Of a stretch of 64,000 nucleotides of DNA, positions 1 to 8,703 are shown piece by piece; position 1 is the first letter of the stretch; each line of letters starts with the position of its first letter. Under the pieces are notes generated by a model. It saw only the letters and a program-made list of their open reading frames with translations. It did no database searches and was not told the DNA's origin. The stretch is from JAALLB01 sp017643495 (GTDB taxonomy: Bacteria; Pseudomonadota; Alphaproteobacteria; Rhizobiales; Rhizobiaceae), in the NCBI GenBank assembly GCA_965216105.1, contig OZ244147.1, positions 2,976,001 to 3,040,000 of the forward strand, in the 5' to 3' direction. The translations under genes and the position numbers were made by a program.

Positions 1-1
1 T

Positions 2-499
2 GGCGGCGGCATGTCATCCAGGCTGTTTCAGGAAATCCGCGAACGGCATGGCCTTTGTTATTCGATCTCCGCGTTCCACTGGGGCTTTTCTGATACGGGA
101 GTGTTCGGCATTCATGCCGCAACCGGACAGGAAGACCTTCAGGAACTCGTTACCCTCACATTGACCGAACTGCAGCGGGCAAGTGAAACCATCAAGCAGT
201 CGGAACTGGACCGGGCACGTGCACAAATACGGGCAGGCCTGCTGATGGCGATGGAAAGCCCTGCTGCCAGGGCCGGACAAATTGCCCGGCAAATCCTGCT
301 GTTCGGACGCCAGATACCGAATGAGGAACTGATGGAACGGCTTGATGCCCTCTCCGTCGAACGTGTGCGTGACCTTGCTGGGCGCATCTTCCAGGAAAGT
401 GTGCCTACCCTGGCTGCTGTTGGGCCGATTGCCAATGCGCCAAGGCTTGAAGACATACGCGAGAGGCTGGGCGCCAAACGGCAAGAGGCAGCCGAGTAA
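2..499 (+). CDS. M16-family zinc peptidase, C-terminal part (cut by window edge)
   Basis: This is the 3' part of a processing-peptidase-like (pitrilysin/M16) protein. The frame is open from the window edge and reads GGGMSSRLFQEIRERHGLCY, the hallmark of the second M16 domain (LGGGMSSRLFQ-REKRGLCYSI) in alphaproteobacterial and mitochondrial MPP-beta-like peptidases. The HxxEH zinc site would lie upstream, outside the window, so catalytic competence cannot be judged. The C-terminus is rich in charged helices, as usual for the family. The stop TAA overlaps the next ATG by one base (TAATG), so it is translationally coupled to the acetyltransferase. In Hyphomicrobiales such a peptidase often follows thrC, which would fit thrB lying nearby, but thrC is not in this window. 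Confidence 0.9.
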   Translation, partial: GGGMSSRLFQEIRERHGLCYSISAFHWGFSDTGVFGIHAATGQEDLQELVTLTLTELQRASETIKQSELDRARAQIRAGLLMAMESPAARAGQIARQILLFGRQIPNEELMERLDALSVERVRDLAGRIFQESVPTLAAVGPIANAPRLEDIRERLGAKRQEAAE

Positions 500-1134
500 T
501 GTCGGCGTTGCGGGGCATGAACCTGCATTTGCGTTTATTGTCCCGGCTTCGCTGGAAAACCCTGATCATTCCCGGCACAAATCTTATCCTGAAAACACCG
601 CATTCAACCGATTTTGAACAATGGGTGAGCCTGCGGCAGGCAAGCGAAGCGTTTCTGAGGCCCTGGGAGCCGGAATGGCCAAAGGATGACCTCACCAAGC
701 TCGGCTTTCAACGAAGGCTGAAAGCCTATGCACAGCAGCGCCAGAGTGGTTGGGGCCGAACCTATTTCCTTCATGACACGGAACGGGGGCTTCTGATTGG
801 CGGAATCAGTCTGACCCGTATCGTCCACGGCATCTCCCACAGTGCAACCCTTGGGTACTGGATGGGGGTGCATCACGCCAATCAGGGCCACATGAAAAAA
901 ACAGTTCCCGCCTTTCTCGATCATGCGTTTGATGATCTCGGGCTAAACCGGGTGGAGGCCGCGTGTGTTCCTGCAAACTCACGTTCAATCCACCTCCTGA
1001 CCTCATGCGGTTTTCACAAGGAAGGGTTTGCCCGGGAGTATCTCGAAATCAACGGCATGATGGAGGACCATGTGCTGTTCGCAAGGCTGAAGTCAGACCG
1101 ACTGGCGGTTTCCCGGACAACCAATCGCACTTAA
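499..1134 (+). CDS. GNAT N-acetyltransferase, RimJ/RimL type
   Basis: A 211-residue GNAT-fold acetyltransferase resembling ribosomal-protein-alanine N-acetyltransferases (RimJ). Visible family marks are an N-terminal beta strand LILKTPHSTDFEQW, the LRPWEPEWP segment typical of RimJ-like proteins, a core strand ATLGYWMGVHHANQGHM for acetyl-CoA, and the C-terminal signature NRVEAACVPANSRSIHLL followed by CGFHKEGFAREYLEINGMM. It probably acetylates a protein N-terminus using acetyl-CoA in the cytosol, but the substrate is not deducible. The start ATG at 499 overlaps the M16 stop; a second ATG at 517 is possible. About 100 bp without a gene follow before the next CDS. Confidence 0.85.
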   Translation: MSALRGMNLHLRLLSRLRWKTLIIPGTNLILKTPHSTDFEQWVSLRQASEAFLRPWEPEWPKDDLTKLGFQRRLKAYAQQRQSGWGRTYFLHDTERGLLIGGISLTRIVHGISHSATLGYWMGVHHANQGHMKKTVPAFLDHAFDDLGLNRVEAACVPANSRSIHLLTSCGFHKEGFAREYLEINGMMEDHVLFARLKSDRLAVSRTTNRT

Positions 1135-1231
1135 AACAACAAACTTGCGCCCTGAAAATAGCCATCATGGTCTGGAACAAAGTCCCTTCATGTGGTGTAA
1201 GGAATAGATTCACGAACCTTGAAGACAAGGC

Positions 1232-4165
1232 GTGAAGGGCATGCGGGGATACGGATTGCTTCAGGGTTACAGACATACAGGCCGGATTGCCGGGTGGATA
1301 AAAGCATGGGTTGCCTGCTTTTTTGCCGTGCTGTTGCTGCTGCCCGTTTCTGCCCCGGCCATGGAACCCGTGCGCGTCACCCTTGATGACATAGCGATTG
1401 ACATAACAAGCACCATTGACAGTTACCGGCAAACCGACGGGGCGCTCCAGGTTTCTACTGCACCGGATGCAGAAGGCATTGTACGCCGTGTTGAAGTGCG
1501 TTCCAAAACCGCCAATCCCGTATCACACTGGGCAGTGTTTGCGCTGGCCAATACAACGGATGAACAGATTGACCGGCTACTGGTCTCTCCCCATTACAGG
1601 ATGGTAAATTCCGGGGTATTCCGGCCCGATCTCGATACTTCCCGGATTATTGCCATAACACCCAGTGAAGGGTTCTCGCTCGACCGTCAGGTCGATACCG
1701 AAGCTGATGTCTTCCTGATCACGCTTGATCCCGGCGCTGTCATCACCTTCATCGCCGAACAAAAGACTGCCGATCTGACAAAACTGTATCTGTGGGAACC
1801 GGATGCCTACAAGGATACAACCAACAGCTACACGCTCTATTACGGTATAGTGTTGGGCATTTCAGGATTGCTGGCGCTGTTCCTGACCATTCTGTTTGTC
1901 GTCAAGGGCTCTGCAATGTTCCCGGCAACAGCATGCCTTGCATGGGGTGTGCTTGCCTATATCTGCGTGGATTTCGGTTTCTGGAACAAGGTTGTAAGCG
2001 CCCCCGTATCCAATGAACCGTTCTGGCGGGCCGGAGCGGAAGTCTTTCTGGCGGCAAGCCTGGTTGTTTTCCTGTACGCCTATCTCAGCCTTAGCCGGTG
2101 GCACAACCGCCTGTCACTGATCGCCATCGGCTGGATCATGGCACTGATTATCGTCATGGGCGCAGCAGTTTTCGAACCTCACATTGCATCGGGCGTTGCC
2201 CGGGTTTCCATCGCAATCAGCGTTCTGGTCGGCATCTTCCTCGTGTTCTATCTCGCGTTCAAGCAGTATGACCGAGCGGTCATGCTGATACCAACCTGGA
2301 TATTGCTGACGTTCTGGACGGCTGGCGCCGCCATGACAGTCACGGGACAAATCGAAAACGACATTATCCAGCCTGCCCTGGGCGGCGGTCTGGTGCTCGT
2401 CGTCCTCCTGCTATGTTTTACTGTAATGCAGCATGCCTTCGCGGGCGGCGTATTTGCGCAGGGGCTGGTCAGCGATGCAGAACGTGCGGCACTTGCCCTT
2501 ACCGGGTCCGGTGACATCATGTGGGACTGGGACGTGAACCGCAACATGCTGTCCGTCGGAGACGGGCTGGGTGAATTGCTGCATCATGACCGAAGGGAAC
2601 TGAATGCGTCACCTGACAACTGGAAAAAAATCATTCACCCGAACGACCGCGACCGGTTCCAGTCCACTCTCTCTGCCATCGTGGAACACAAACGGGGCAA
2701 GATTTCCCAGGCATTCCGGCTACGTTCCAATGACGGACAATACCACTGGTTCAAACTGCGGGCACGGCCGCTTCTCGATCTTGCTGGTGAAGTTGCCCGC
2801 TGCATCGGCACCCTCAGTGATGTAACGGCACAGCAAAGGGCCGAAGACAGGCTGTTGCGGGATTCTGTCCACGATCACCTGACCGGCCTTGAAAACCGGG
2901 AAATCTTCACAAGCCGACTGCAAACCCTTATCGACCTTGCCGCAGATCGTGAAAGCAAGCTTCGTCCAACCGTCTTTCATATCGACATTGACGGTTTCAG
3001 CGAGATCAACAAAACCTATGGCTACAACAATGCCGACAACATGCTGATGGCCATTGCCCGCAGGCTGGACAGGTTGTTGCGGACCGGTGACAGCCTGGCC
3101 CGGGTTTCAGGTGACCAGTTTGTGTTGATGCTGGTGTCTGAAACGGAGCCAAAACAGATTGCAGCCTTTGCAAATGCCATACGCAGCACGGTGAAGGCAC
3201 CTATGGATTTCGCCGATGAGGAGATTGTCCTTTCCACATCAATCGGGCTTGTAAGCTGGACTGCCGAGCACAAACGGGCTGAACAGATGATGCGCGATGC
3301 AGAGCTTGCAAAACGCGAAGCCAAGCGCAAAGGCGGTGACAACACTGAGACATTCCATCCTGCCTTGCGCTCTTCAAAGGATGAAAGCATTATTCTGCTG
3401 GATGATCTGAAAAATGCCATGGCGCTGGAACAAATCGAGCTGGTTTACCAACCGATTGTAAGTCTGGATGACCGTTGCATTCACGGATTTGAGGCACTGG
3501 CACGCTGGCGACATCCCAGACTTGGCTTGCTGATGCCAAACGATTTTGTCCCGATTGCCGAAAGCTCGGGCCTGATACAGGAACTCAGCCTGCACATCAT
3601 GGAAAAGGCGGCACGTGATTTTGCTGCCATCGAGCCTCGCGATGGGCACAAGTATTTCGTCAGCGTCAACATTTCCAGCCGGGAGTTGTTGCGCACCGAC
3701 ATTGTGCAGGACATTTCAGGAATCCTGGAAACCACGGGACTTGAAGCCGAACAGCTTCGCATCGAGCTGACCGAAAGTCTTGTGATGGAAAACCCGGAAC
3801 ATTCAACCCAGATACTCAATCGTATCAAGGCACTGGGGATCGGCATTTCCCTTGATGATTTCGGAACCGGCCATTCCAGCCTTGCCTATCTGATGAAGTT
3901 TCCGTTCGACACGATCAAGATCGACAAGTCCTTTGTACAGGCAAGAGGCCAGAACGAGCGTCTTGTCGTTTTGCGTTCAATCATCACACTGGCGCAAGGC
4001 CTCAACCAATCGATAATTGCAGAAGGTGTCGAATACGAGAATGACCTCGTGGAACTGATGCAACTGGGCTGCAAATATGTTCAGGGATACCTGCTTGGGG
4101 AACCGGTAAACATTGACGGTGTTCATGTTGCGCTTGAAGAAGAACGCAAGGCAGCTGCCGAATAA
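1232..4165 (+). CDS. Membrane PAS-GGDEF-EAL cyclic-di-GMP protein with degenerate GGDEF motif
   Basis: A large (977 aa) inner-membrane signalling protein. In order: a signal or TM segment about residues 24-43, a periplasmic 7TMR-DISM-like sensor domain to about 200, a multi-helix membrane region about 200-408, a PAS domain about 422-535, a GGDEF domain about 544-700 and an EAL domain about 723-965. The GGDEF signature is replaced by SGDQF (about residue 625), so cyclase activity is doubtful. The EAL domain keeps EALARW, VNIS, ELTES, DDFGTG, KIDKSF and AEGVE, the metal and substrate residues of active phosphodiesterases. It is therefore most likely a c-di-GMP phosphodiesterase, perhaps with a GTP-sensing GGDEF. 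The start is GTG at 1232; an in-frame ATG at 1241 is equally possible. Confidence 0.9.
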   Translation: MKGMRGYGLLQGYRHTGRIAGWIKAWVACFFAVLLLLPVSAPAMEPVRVTLDDIAIDITSTIDSYRQTDGALQVSTAPDAEGIVRRVEVRSKTANPVSHWAVFALANTTDEQIDRLLVSPHYRMVNSGVFRPDLDTSRIIAITPSEGFSLDRQVDTEADVFLITLDPGAVITFIAEQKTADLTKLYLWEPDAYKDTTNSYTLYYGIVLGISGLLALFLTILFVVKGSAMFPATACLAWGVLAYICVDFGFWNKVVSAPVSNEPFWRAGAEVFLAASLVVFLYAYLSLSRWHNRLSLIAIGWIMALIIVMGAAVFEPHIASGVARVSIAISVLVGIFLVFYLAFKQYDRAVMLIPTWILLTFWTAGAAMTVTGQIENDIIQPALGGGLVLVVLLLCFTVMQHAFAGGVFAQGLVSDAERAALALTGSGDIMWDWDVNRNMLSVGDGLGELLHHDRRELNASPDNWKKIIHPNDRDRFQSTLSAIVEHKRGKISQAFRLRSNDGQYHWFKLRARPLLDLAGEVARCIGTLSDVTAQQRAEDRLLRDSVHDHLTGLENREIFTSRLQTLIDLAADRESKLRPTVFHIDIDGFSEINKTYGYNNADNMLMAIARRLDRLLRTGDSLARVSGDQFVLMLVSETEPKQIAAFANAIRSTVKAPMDFADEEIVLSTSIGLVSWTAEHKRAEQMMRDAELAKREAKRKGGDNTETFHPALRSSKDESIILLDDLKNAMALEQIELVYQPIVSLDDRCIHGFEALARWRHPRLGLLMPNDFVPIAESSGLIQELSLHIMEKAARDFAAIEPRDGHKYFVSVNISSRELLRTDIVQDISGILETTGLEAEQLRIELTESLVMENPEHSTQILNRIKALGIGISLDDFGTGHSSLAYLMKFPFDTIKIDKSFVQARGQNERLVVLRSIITLAQGLNQSIIAEGVEYENDLVELMQLGCKYVQGYLLGEPVNIDGVHVALEEERKAAAE

Positions 4166-4182
4166 TCAGGCCTTGAAAGGGC

Positions 4183-4773
4183 TCAAGCATGCCCCGTTTC
4201 ACTGGACAATAACCGGGCATCAACACCAAGAAGGGCAAGCGACCGCTCGTATTTGGTATGGTGGTTGTCGTCAAACAGGATCTGTTCATCACAATCTGAT
4301 GTCAGCCAACCATTTGAGGAAATCTCCGCTTCTAGCTGTCCGGCACCCCAGCCCGAATATCCCAGAGCCAGAATGCAACGGCTAGGCCCCTTTCCGATTG
4401 CAATTGCCCGCAGAATTTCCAGGGTTGCCGTCAAACGAACCTCGCTGCTGACATCAAGTGTGGTGGGACTTTCAAACTCGGGTGTGTGCAGCACAAAGCC
4501 GCGACCGGGTTCAACCGGGCCGCCGACATGCATGACCTGATCAAGGAGATGATCCAGCGCAGGGCTGTTGCGTTCATCACTGGTGATGATTTCCAGTTGT
4601 TCGAGAAAATCGGGAACATCCAGTGAATCCATCACCTTGTTGACGACAAACCCCATCGCCCCTTCTTCTGAATGGGCACAAATGTAAATCACTGCCTTTT
4701 CGAACCTTGCATCCCCCATACCGGGCATGGCGATAAGAAACTTGCCACACAAGGAAGGGAAATCATTATTCAT
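4183..4773 (-). CDS. YqgE/AlgH family protein (UPF0301)
   Basis: A 196-residue YqgE/AlgH-family protein, recognised by the N-terminal GKFLIAMPGMGDARFEKAVI, then SEEGAMGFVVNK and the later VEPGRGFVLHT and ALGYSGWGAGQLEAEI segments. The family is widespread in proteobacteria and is structurally an alpha/beta sandwich; its biochemical role is unsettled, so AlgH's old label as an alginate regulator should not be taken as function. I place the start at ATG 4773, because AGGAG lies 11 bases upstream and family homology begins right after it; a longer reading to 4809 has no such support. It converges with the EAL gene and is divergent from the DsbD-like gene. Confidence 0.92.
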   Translation of the reverse strand: MNNDFPSLCGKFLIAMPGMGDARFEKAVIYICAHSEEGAMGFVVNKVMDSLDVPDFLEQLEIITSDERNSPALDHLLDQVMHVGGPVEPGRGFVLHTPEFESPTTLDVSSEVRLTATLEILRAIAIGKGPSRCILALGYSGWGAGQLEAEISSNGWLTSDCDEQILFDDNHHTKYERSLALLGVDARLLSSETGHA

Positions 4774-4914
4774 TATACGGACAACTCCTGCCTTGCCTGT
4801 TTTGATCACTCAAATATGAATGCATGTTTGCCATTTTGGTTCGATTTCATACCTTTTGCCAATATATACAACACATGTTGTCTTCAAAAACATAACAACA
4901 GGCCTGTTTCACAC
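4774..4914. promoter_or_regulatory. AT-rich divergent intergenic region with inverted repeat
   Basis: This 141-bp gap separates the divergent algH-like and DsbD-like genes and is noticeably richer in A+T than its surroundings, with a tract AATATATACA. It holds a perfect inverted repeat ACAACA-CA-TGTTGT at 4868-4881. A gap between divergent genes must carry promoters for both, and the repeat is a reasonable operator candidate, but no regulator can be assigned from sequence. Confidence 0.35.
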
Positions 4915-5721
4915 ATGAAAACACACCTGATCACAACCATTTCAATAATGCTTGCCGCAATCATGCCCGGCCAGCATGCAGGTGCTGCGTCAAGCAACTG
5001 GCAGGACCTGGGTGGCGGAGAGGCCCGACTGATTGCCAGGCTGGACCCGGAAACCAACGAGGTGGAAGGTGCCGTCGAGGTCCGCCTTCAGCCGGGCTGG
5101 AGTACGTATTGGAGAAACCCGGGAAGTTCGGGCATTCCCCCGACTTTTGATTTTTCCCGCTCACAGGGCTTTCTCCCCAGCGAAGTGGAATTTCCCGCTC
5201 CAACCCTGCTTGAATATGAAAGCGGAGACTATGCCGGATACAAGCGGCAGGTCCTGTTTCCGTTTGAAGGAACAATGGCTCCCGGCACACCCGGCGCAAT
5301 ACAACTCGACCTTTTGATCGGAGTTTGTTCTGAAATATGTATACCGGCCAAGGCAGAACTGAACATCCGTTCCGGGCAACTGCTACAATCCGACCCGGTT
5401 GCAAGCCAGAAAATACAGCTTGCGAAACTTCGCATTCCCGAACACCGCGAACCGGAGGAAACTGTTCTGGAAGTAAGGCAATCGGGCGAAGGCTCACTTC
5501 AGATAACCATGGCGCACAAGGCAAGTCACGGCAAACCCCAGCTGTTTGTTGAAGGGCCCGATGAGTGGTATCTGCAACCTGCCAAACTGATCAGACAAAG
5601 CGAAAATGAAGCGTTTTTCGAGCTGGATGTTTCACGTGCCCCGGATGGAACCGATGTTCTTTCCGAAAAGCTCCGCTATACACTGGTTACCGGCCATCAG
5701 GGCATTGAAACGGTCCGCTGA
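4915..5721 (+). CDS. Secreted DsbD N-terminal-domain-like protein
   Basis: A 268-residue exported protein with an N-terminal signal peptide (MKTHLITTISIMLAAI, ending near AGAAS). The body matches the periplasmic alpha domain of the DsbD/ScsB disulfide reductase: GGGEARLIARLDPETNEVEG, LQPGWSTYWRNPGSSGIPP and the Cys pair in GVCSEICIPAKAE (about residues 140-144), the position of the redox cysteines of DsbD-alpha. The transmembrane and thioredoxin domains of full DsbD are absent, so this is a stand-alone periplasmic domain. It may accept electrons from a separate CcdA/DsbD-type partner, but none is in the window. The start at 4915 is chosen because the signal peptide begins there. A cytosolic-type peroxiredoxin follows 51 bp later. 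Confidence 0.82.
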   Translation: MKTHLITTISIMLAAIMPGQHAGAASSNWQDLGGGEARLIARLDPETNEVEGAVEVRLQPGWSTYWRNPGSSGIPPTFDFSRSQGFLPSEVEFPAPTLLEYESGDYAGYKRQVLFPFEGTMAPGTPGAIQLDLLIGVCSEICIPAKAELNIRSGQLLQSDPVASQKIQLAKLRIPEHREPEETVLEVRQSGEGSLQITMAHKASHGKPQLFVEGPDEWYLQPAKLIRQSENEAFFELDVSRAPDGTDVLSEKLRYTLVTGHQGIETVR

Positions 5722-5772
5722 CAGGCCATATCATCAATACAGTTTCAAGGTTACAACCCAAGGAGTTTCATT

Positions 5773-6258
5773 ATGGCAATTTCCATCGGCGACAAACTGC
5801 CGGACGCCAAGTTTTATCACATGGGAGAGAATGGCCCCGAGGAAACAAGCACAGCCGAGGTTTTCAACGGCAAGAAAGTTGTCCTGTTTGCGGTTCCCGG
5901 AGCATTCACCCCAACCTGCAGCAACAACCATTTGCCGGGCTTTATCGAACATGAAGCGGCCATCAAGGACAAGGGCGTCGACGAAATTGCTGTTGTAGCC
6001 TGCAATGATGCATTTGTCATGGATGCCTGGGCTTCAATCTCCGGCGGTGAAGGGAAAATTCATTTTCTGGCCGACCCCAACGCGGAATTTGCTAAGGCTC
6101 TCGGCATGGACCTTGACCTGACTGCCCGCGGTCTTGGCATGCGCTCCCGCCGTTATGCGATGATCGTCGAAGACGGCAAGGTCACCATGCTGGGTGTCGA
6201 TGAAGTACCGAGCGATGCAAATGCTTCCGGTGCTGCAAAGGTCCTTGAAGCCCTTTAA
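5773..6258 (+). CDS. Peroxiredoxin, Prx5/hybrid-type (AhpC/TSA fold)
   Basis: A 161-residue peroxiredoxin of the Prx5 family that reduces hydroperoxides. The peroxidatic Cys49 sits in VPGAFTPTCSNNHLPGF, the diagnostic motif, and a further Cys77 lies in VACNDAF. The C-terminal YAMIVEDGKVTMLGVDE is also characteristic. No signal peptide is present, so it is cytosolic, and the fused glutaredoxin domain seen in some homologues is missing. The gene has a good ribosome site (AAGGAG, about 10 bp upstream) and follows the DsbD-like gene, suggesting a shared redox theme or simple co-transcription. It converges on rnhA. Confidence 0.94.
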   Translation: MAISIGDKLPDAKFYHMGENGPEETSTAEVFNGKKVVLFAVPGAFTPTCSNNHLPGFIEHEAAIKDKGVDEIAVVACNDAFVMDAWASISGGEGKIHFLADPNAEFAKALGMDLDLTARGLGMRSRRYAMIVEDGKVTMLGVDEVPSDANASGAAKVLEAL

Positions 6259-6305
6259 GTCGACGGACTATTTGGTTAGAGACAAAAACAAAGATAGATG
6301 GAAGG

Positions 6306-6758
6306 TTATTTGTAGTCTTCCATCCCCCGGCGGGCGAGTTCGTCCGCCTTTTCATTTTCAGCATGCCCGGCATGCCCCTTTATCCAGTGCCATGAAACAT
6401 CGTGGCGTCTGGTGGCTTCATCCAGGGCCTGCCACAGTTCGGCATTCTTGACCGGCTTCTTTGCCGAGGTTTTCCAGCCATTCTTTTTCCAGCCGTGAAT
6501 CCAGCCTGTTATTCCGCCTTTCACATATTGTGAATCGGTCGTCAGCTTTACCTTGCAAGGCTTTTTCAGGGCATTGAGCGCTTCGATTGCCGCTGTCAGT
6601 TCCATGCGGTTATTGGTGGTTTCGCTTTCACCACCAAACAACTCCTTTTCCCGATCGCCATAGCGCAGCAAAGCACCCCAGCCACCCGGCCCAGGATTTC
6701 CCGAACAGGCGCCATCGGTCCAGATCTGAACCAAACCTGCCTCAGTCATGGATTCCAT
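6306..6758 (-). CDS. rnhA: Ribonuclease HI
   Basis: A 150-residue type 1 RNase H that cleaves the RNA strand of RNA-DNA hybrids. The catalytic carboxylates are visible: Asp15 in WTDGACSGNPGPGGWG, Glu53 in NNRMELTAA, Asp75 in TTDSQYV and Asp139 in ENEKADELA, plus His in KGHAGH. The basic handle (KKNGWKTSAKKPVKN) of the E. coli-type enzyme is present. The start at 6758 overlaps the end of thrB by 17 bp; ATG 6749 is an alternative. It is the last gene of the run surf1-ispH-thrB-rnhA, a common alphaproteobacterial arrangement. Confidence 0.96.
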   Translation of the reverse strand: MESMTEAGLVQIWTDGACSGNPGPGGWGALLRYGDREKELFGGESETTNNRMELTAAIEALNALKKPCKVKLTTDSQYVKGGITGWIHGWKKNGWKTSAKKPVKNAELWQALDEATRRHDVSWHWIKGHAGHAENEKADELARRGMEDYK

Positions 6759-7707
6759 ACTCTTTAGGAGAGCCCACTGATTGGTGAAACTTCAGTTTGG
6801 CAATGTATTCTGACGGATCCTTTGGAACGACAAGCGCGCCCGGCGGCACATTGAGCCAGTCATAGAGCCGGGTCAGCAGAAACCGCAAGGCAGAGCCCCG
6901 GCACAGGACCGGCAGGCTTTCAAGTTCTTCCGCGCTTAGATCCCTCACCTGCCGATAACCTTTCACCAGGGCTTTTGCCTTTGTCACGTTGAATGAATGA
7001 TCGGGTTCAAAGCACCAGGCATTGATGCAGATTGCCAGATCATACGCCAGAAGGTCGTTGCAACCGAAATAGAAATCAATAATTCCCGACAGCTCACCTT
7101 TCAGGAAAAAGACATTGTCCGGAAAAAGGTCGGCATGAATGACGCCACGCGGAAGTGTGTGGGGCCACTGCTTTTCCAGAAAATCCAGTTCGGTTGAAAT
7201 CATCTTTGCCAGCCCCGGAGAAACCTCATCTGTTCGACTGCCGGACATTTCAAACAAGGGTCGCCAATCATCGACGGTCAGGGCGTTTTTTCGGGAAAGC
7301 GGAAAACGCGTGCTCGCCATGTGCATTCGGGCGAGAGCGGCACCAACCTGCTTGCAATGGCTCGGCTTCGGGCGCCTGACAGAGAAGCCGTCAAGATAGG
7401 AAATGATTGCCGCAGGCCGGTCTGCAAGCCTGCTCAGGTATTCGCCATTCGTCATGGCAACGGGTTGCGGACAGTTTACGCCATTGTCTGCAAGATGTTC
7501 CATCAACCCGAGAAAGAACGGCAGGTCGGCCTCATTCACCCGCTTCTCGTAAAGCGTCAGAATGTAAGGCCCGGCATCGGTAGTCAGCAGGTAGTTGGAG
7601 TTCTCAACGCCTTCCGCTATGCCCTTCAGCGCATGCAGTTCGCCAATGTCATATTGTTCCAGAAACCCGTTGATCTGGCTTTCGGAAATTTCCGTATAGA
7701 CTGCCAA
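6742..7707 (-). CDS. thrB: Homoserine kinase, APH-fold type (ThrB2)
   Basis: A 321-residue homoserine kinase of the aminoglycoside-phosphotransferase fold, making O-phosphohomoserine for threonine synthesis. It shows the family start MAVYTEIS, the IAEGVENSNYLL nucleotide loop, the catalytic HADLFPDNVFF loop and the metal-binding IDFYFGC. The start is TTG at 7707, an uncommon codon, chosen because homologous proteins begin exactly with this sequence and there is no ATG nearby. The ispH stop lies only 6 bp upstream and rnhA overlaps its end, so these genes are co-transcribed. Confidence 0.95.
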   Translation of the reverse strand: MAVYTEISESQINGFLEQYDIGELHALKGIAEGVENSNYLLTTDAGPYILTLYEKRVNEADLPFFLGLMEHLADNGVNCPQPVAMTNGEYLSRLADRPAAIISYLDGFSVRRPKPSHCKQVGAALARMHMASTRFPLSRKNALTVDDWRPLFEMSGSRTDEVSPGLAKMISTELDFLEKQWPHTLPRGVIHADLFPDNVFFLKGELSGIIDFYFGCNDLLAYDLAICINAWCFEPDHSFNVTKAKALVKGYRQVRDLSAEELESLPVLCRGSALRFLLTRLYDWLNVPPGALVVPKDPSEYIAKLKFHQSVGSPKEYGIHD

Positions 7708-7713
7708 TATTTT

Positions 7714-8703
7714 CTACCCGTTCACGAATGCCATATCCGAGGCTGTCAGTTCAGTATCCCGCAAGTCCCGGGCCACCAGAAACTCCTCGTCTTCCTTAAC
7801 TGTTTCGACCAGTTCCAGTGTCATGTCAAAACGTTCGCGGAACGCTTCTATCACTTCATTCACGAGGATTTCCGGTGCCGATGCCCCGGCAGACAGACCG
7901 ACTATGCCGCCATCCGGCATTTCATCCCAGGGAATGTCCCCTGCTTTCTGAACCAGTGCCGATCTTGCAGCGCCTGCCCGGGTTGCGACCTCGACAAGCC
8001 TTTTGGAATTTGAGGAGTTGGGTGCACCAACAATCAGGAAATGTCCGGCATTTTTTGCTGCGACCTTGACGACTTCCTGACGGTTCGTTGTTGCATAGCA
8101 AATCGATTCAGCGGCTGGTGCCTCGAGCTTCGGAAAACGGTGCTGCAAGGTCTCGAGTATTTCGATTGTATCATCAACAGAAAGCGTGGTCTGGGTAACA
8201 TAGCCCAGAGCCTCCGGATCTTCCGGTTGATACAGGCGGGCGGATTCAACATCCTCGATCAGTGACATTTCTCCGGGCTGCACCTGCCCCATGGTACCAA
8301 TCACCTCGGGATGACCGGCATGACCAATCAGAAGGACATGACGTCCCTGCCGGATATGGCGCAATGCCTGCTTGTGCACTTTCGAAACCAGCGGACAGGT
8401 GGCATCCAGATATAAGAGATTGAGCTTCTCGGCATTCTGCGGAACGGATTTCGGCACCCCGTGAGCCGAGAATATGACCGGCTGGCTGGTTTCCGGAATC
8501 TCGTCCAGCTCCTTGACGAAAATTGCTCCCTTTTGCTCAAGTCCCTCAACCACATAGCGATTGTGAACGATTTCATGGCGAACATATACCGGTGCGCCGT
8601 ATTTCTTGAGGGCAAGCACAACCATCTGGATTGCCCGGTCAACACCGGCACAAAAGCCTCTTGGCCCGCACAGGCGGAGAGTCAGTTTCGGTTTGTCGCT
8701 CAT
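7714..8703 (-). CDS. ispH: 4-hydroxy-3-methylbut-2-enyl diphosphate reductase
   Basis: A 329-residue IspH/LytB, the last step of the MEP isoprenoid pathway, reducing HMBPP to IPP and DMAPP with an Fe-S cluster. The three cluster cysteines are visible: Cys18 in GPRGFCAGV, Cys103 in DATCPLVSKVH and Cys201 in ESICYATTNRQ, as is the substrate motif HGVPKSVP. Its start overlaps the SURF1 stop (ATGA), indicating translational coupling. ispE, an earlier step of the same pathway, lies at 44.5 kb in this window. Confidence 0.97.
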   Translation of the reverse strand: MSDKPKLTLRLCGPRGFCAGVDRAIQMVVLALKKYGAPVYVRHEIVHNRYVVEGLEQKGAIFVKELDEIPETSQPVIFSAHGVPKSVPQNAEKLNLLYLDATCPLVSKVHKQALRHIRQGRHVLLIGHAGHPEVIGTMGQVQPGEMSLIEDVESARLYQPEDPEALGYVTQTTLSVDDTIEILETLQHRFPKLEAPAAESICYATTNRQEVVKVAAKNAGHFLIVGAPNSSNSKRLVEVATRAGAARSALVQKAGDIPWDEMPDGGIVGLSAGASAPEILVNEVIEAFRERFDMTLELVETVKEDEEFLVARDLRDTELTASDMAFVNG

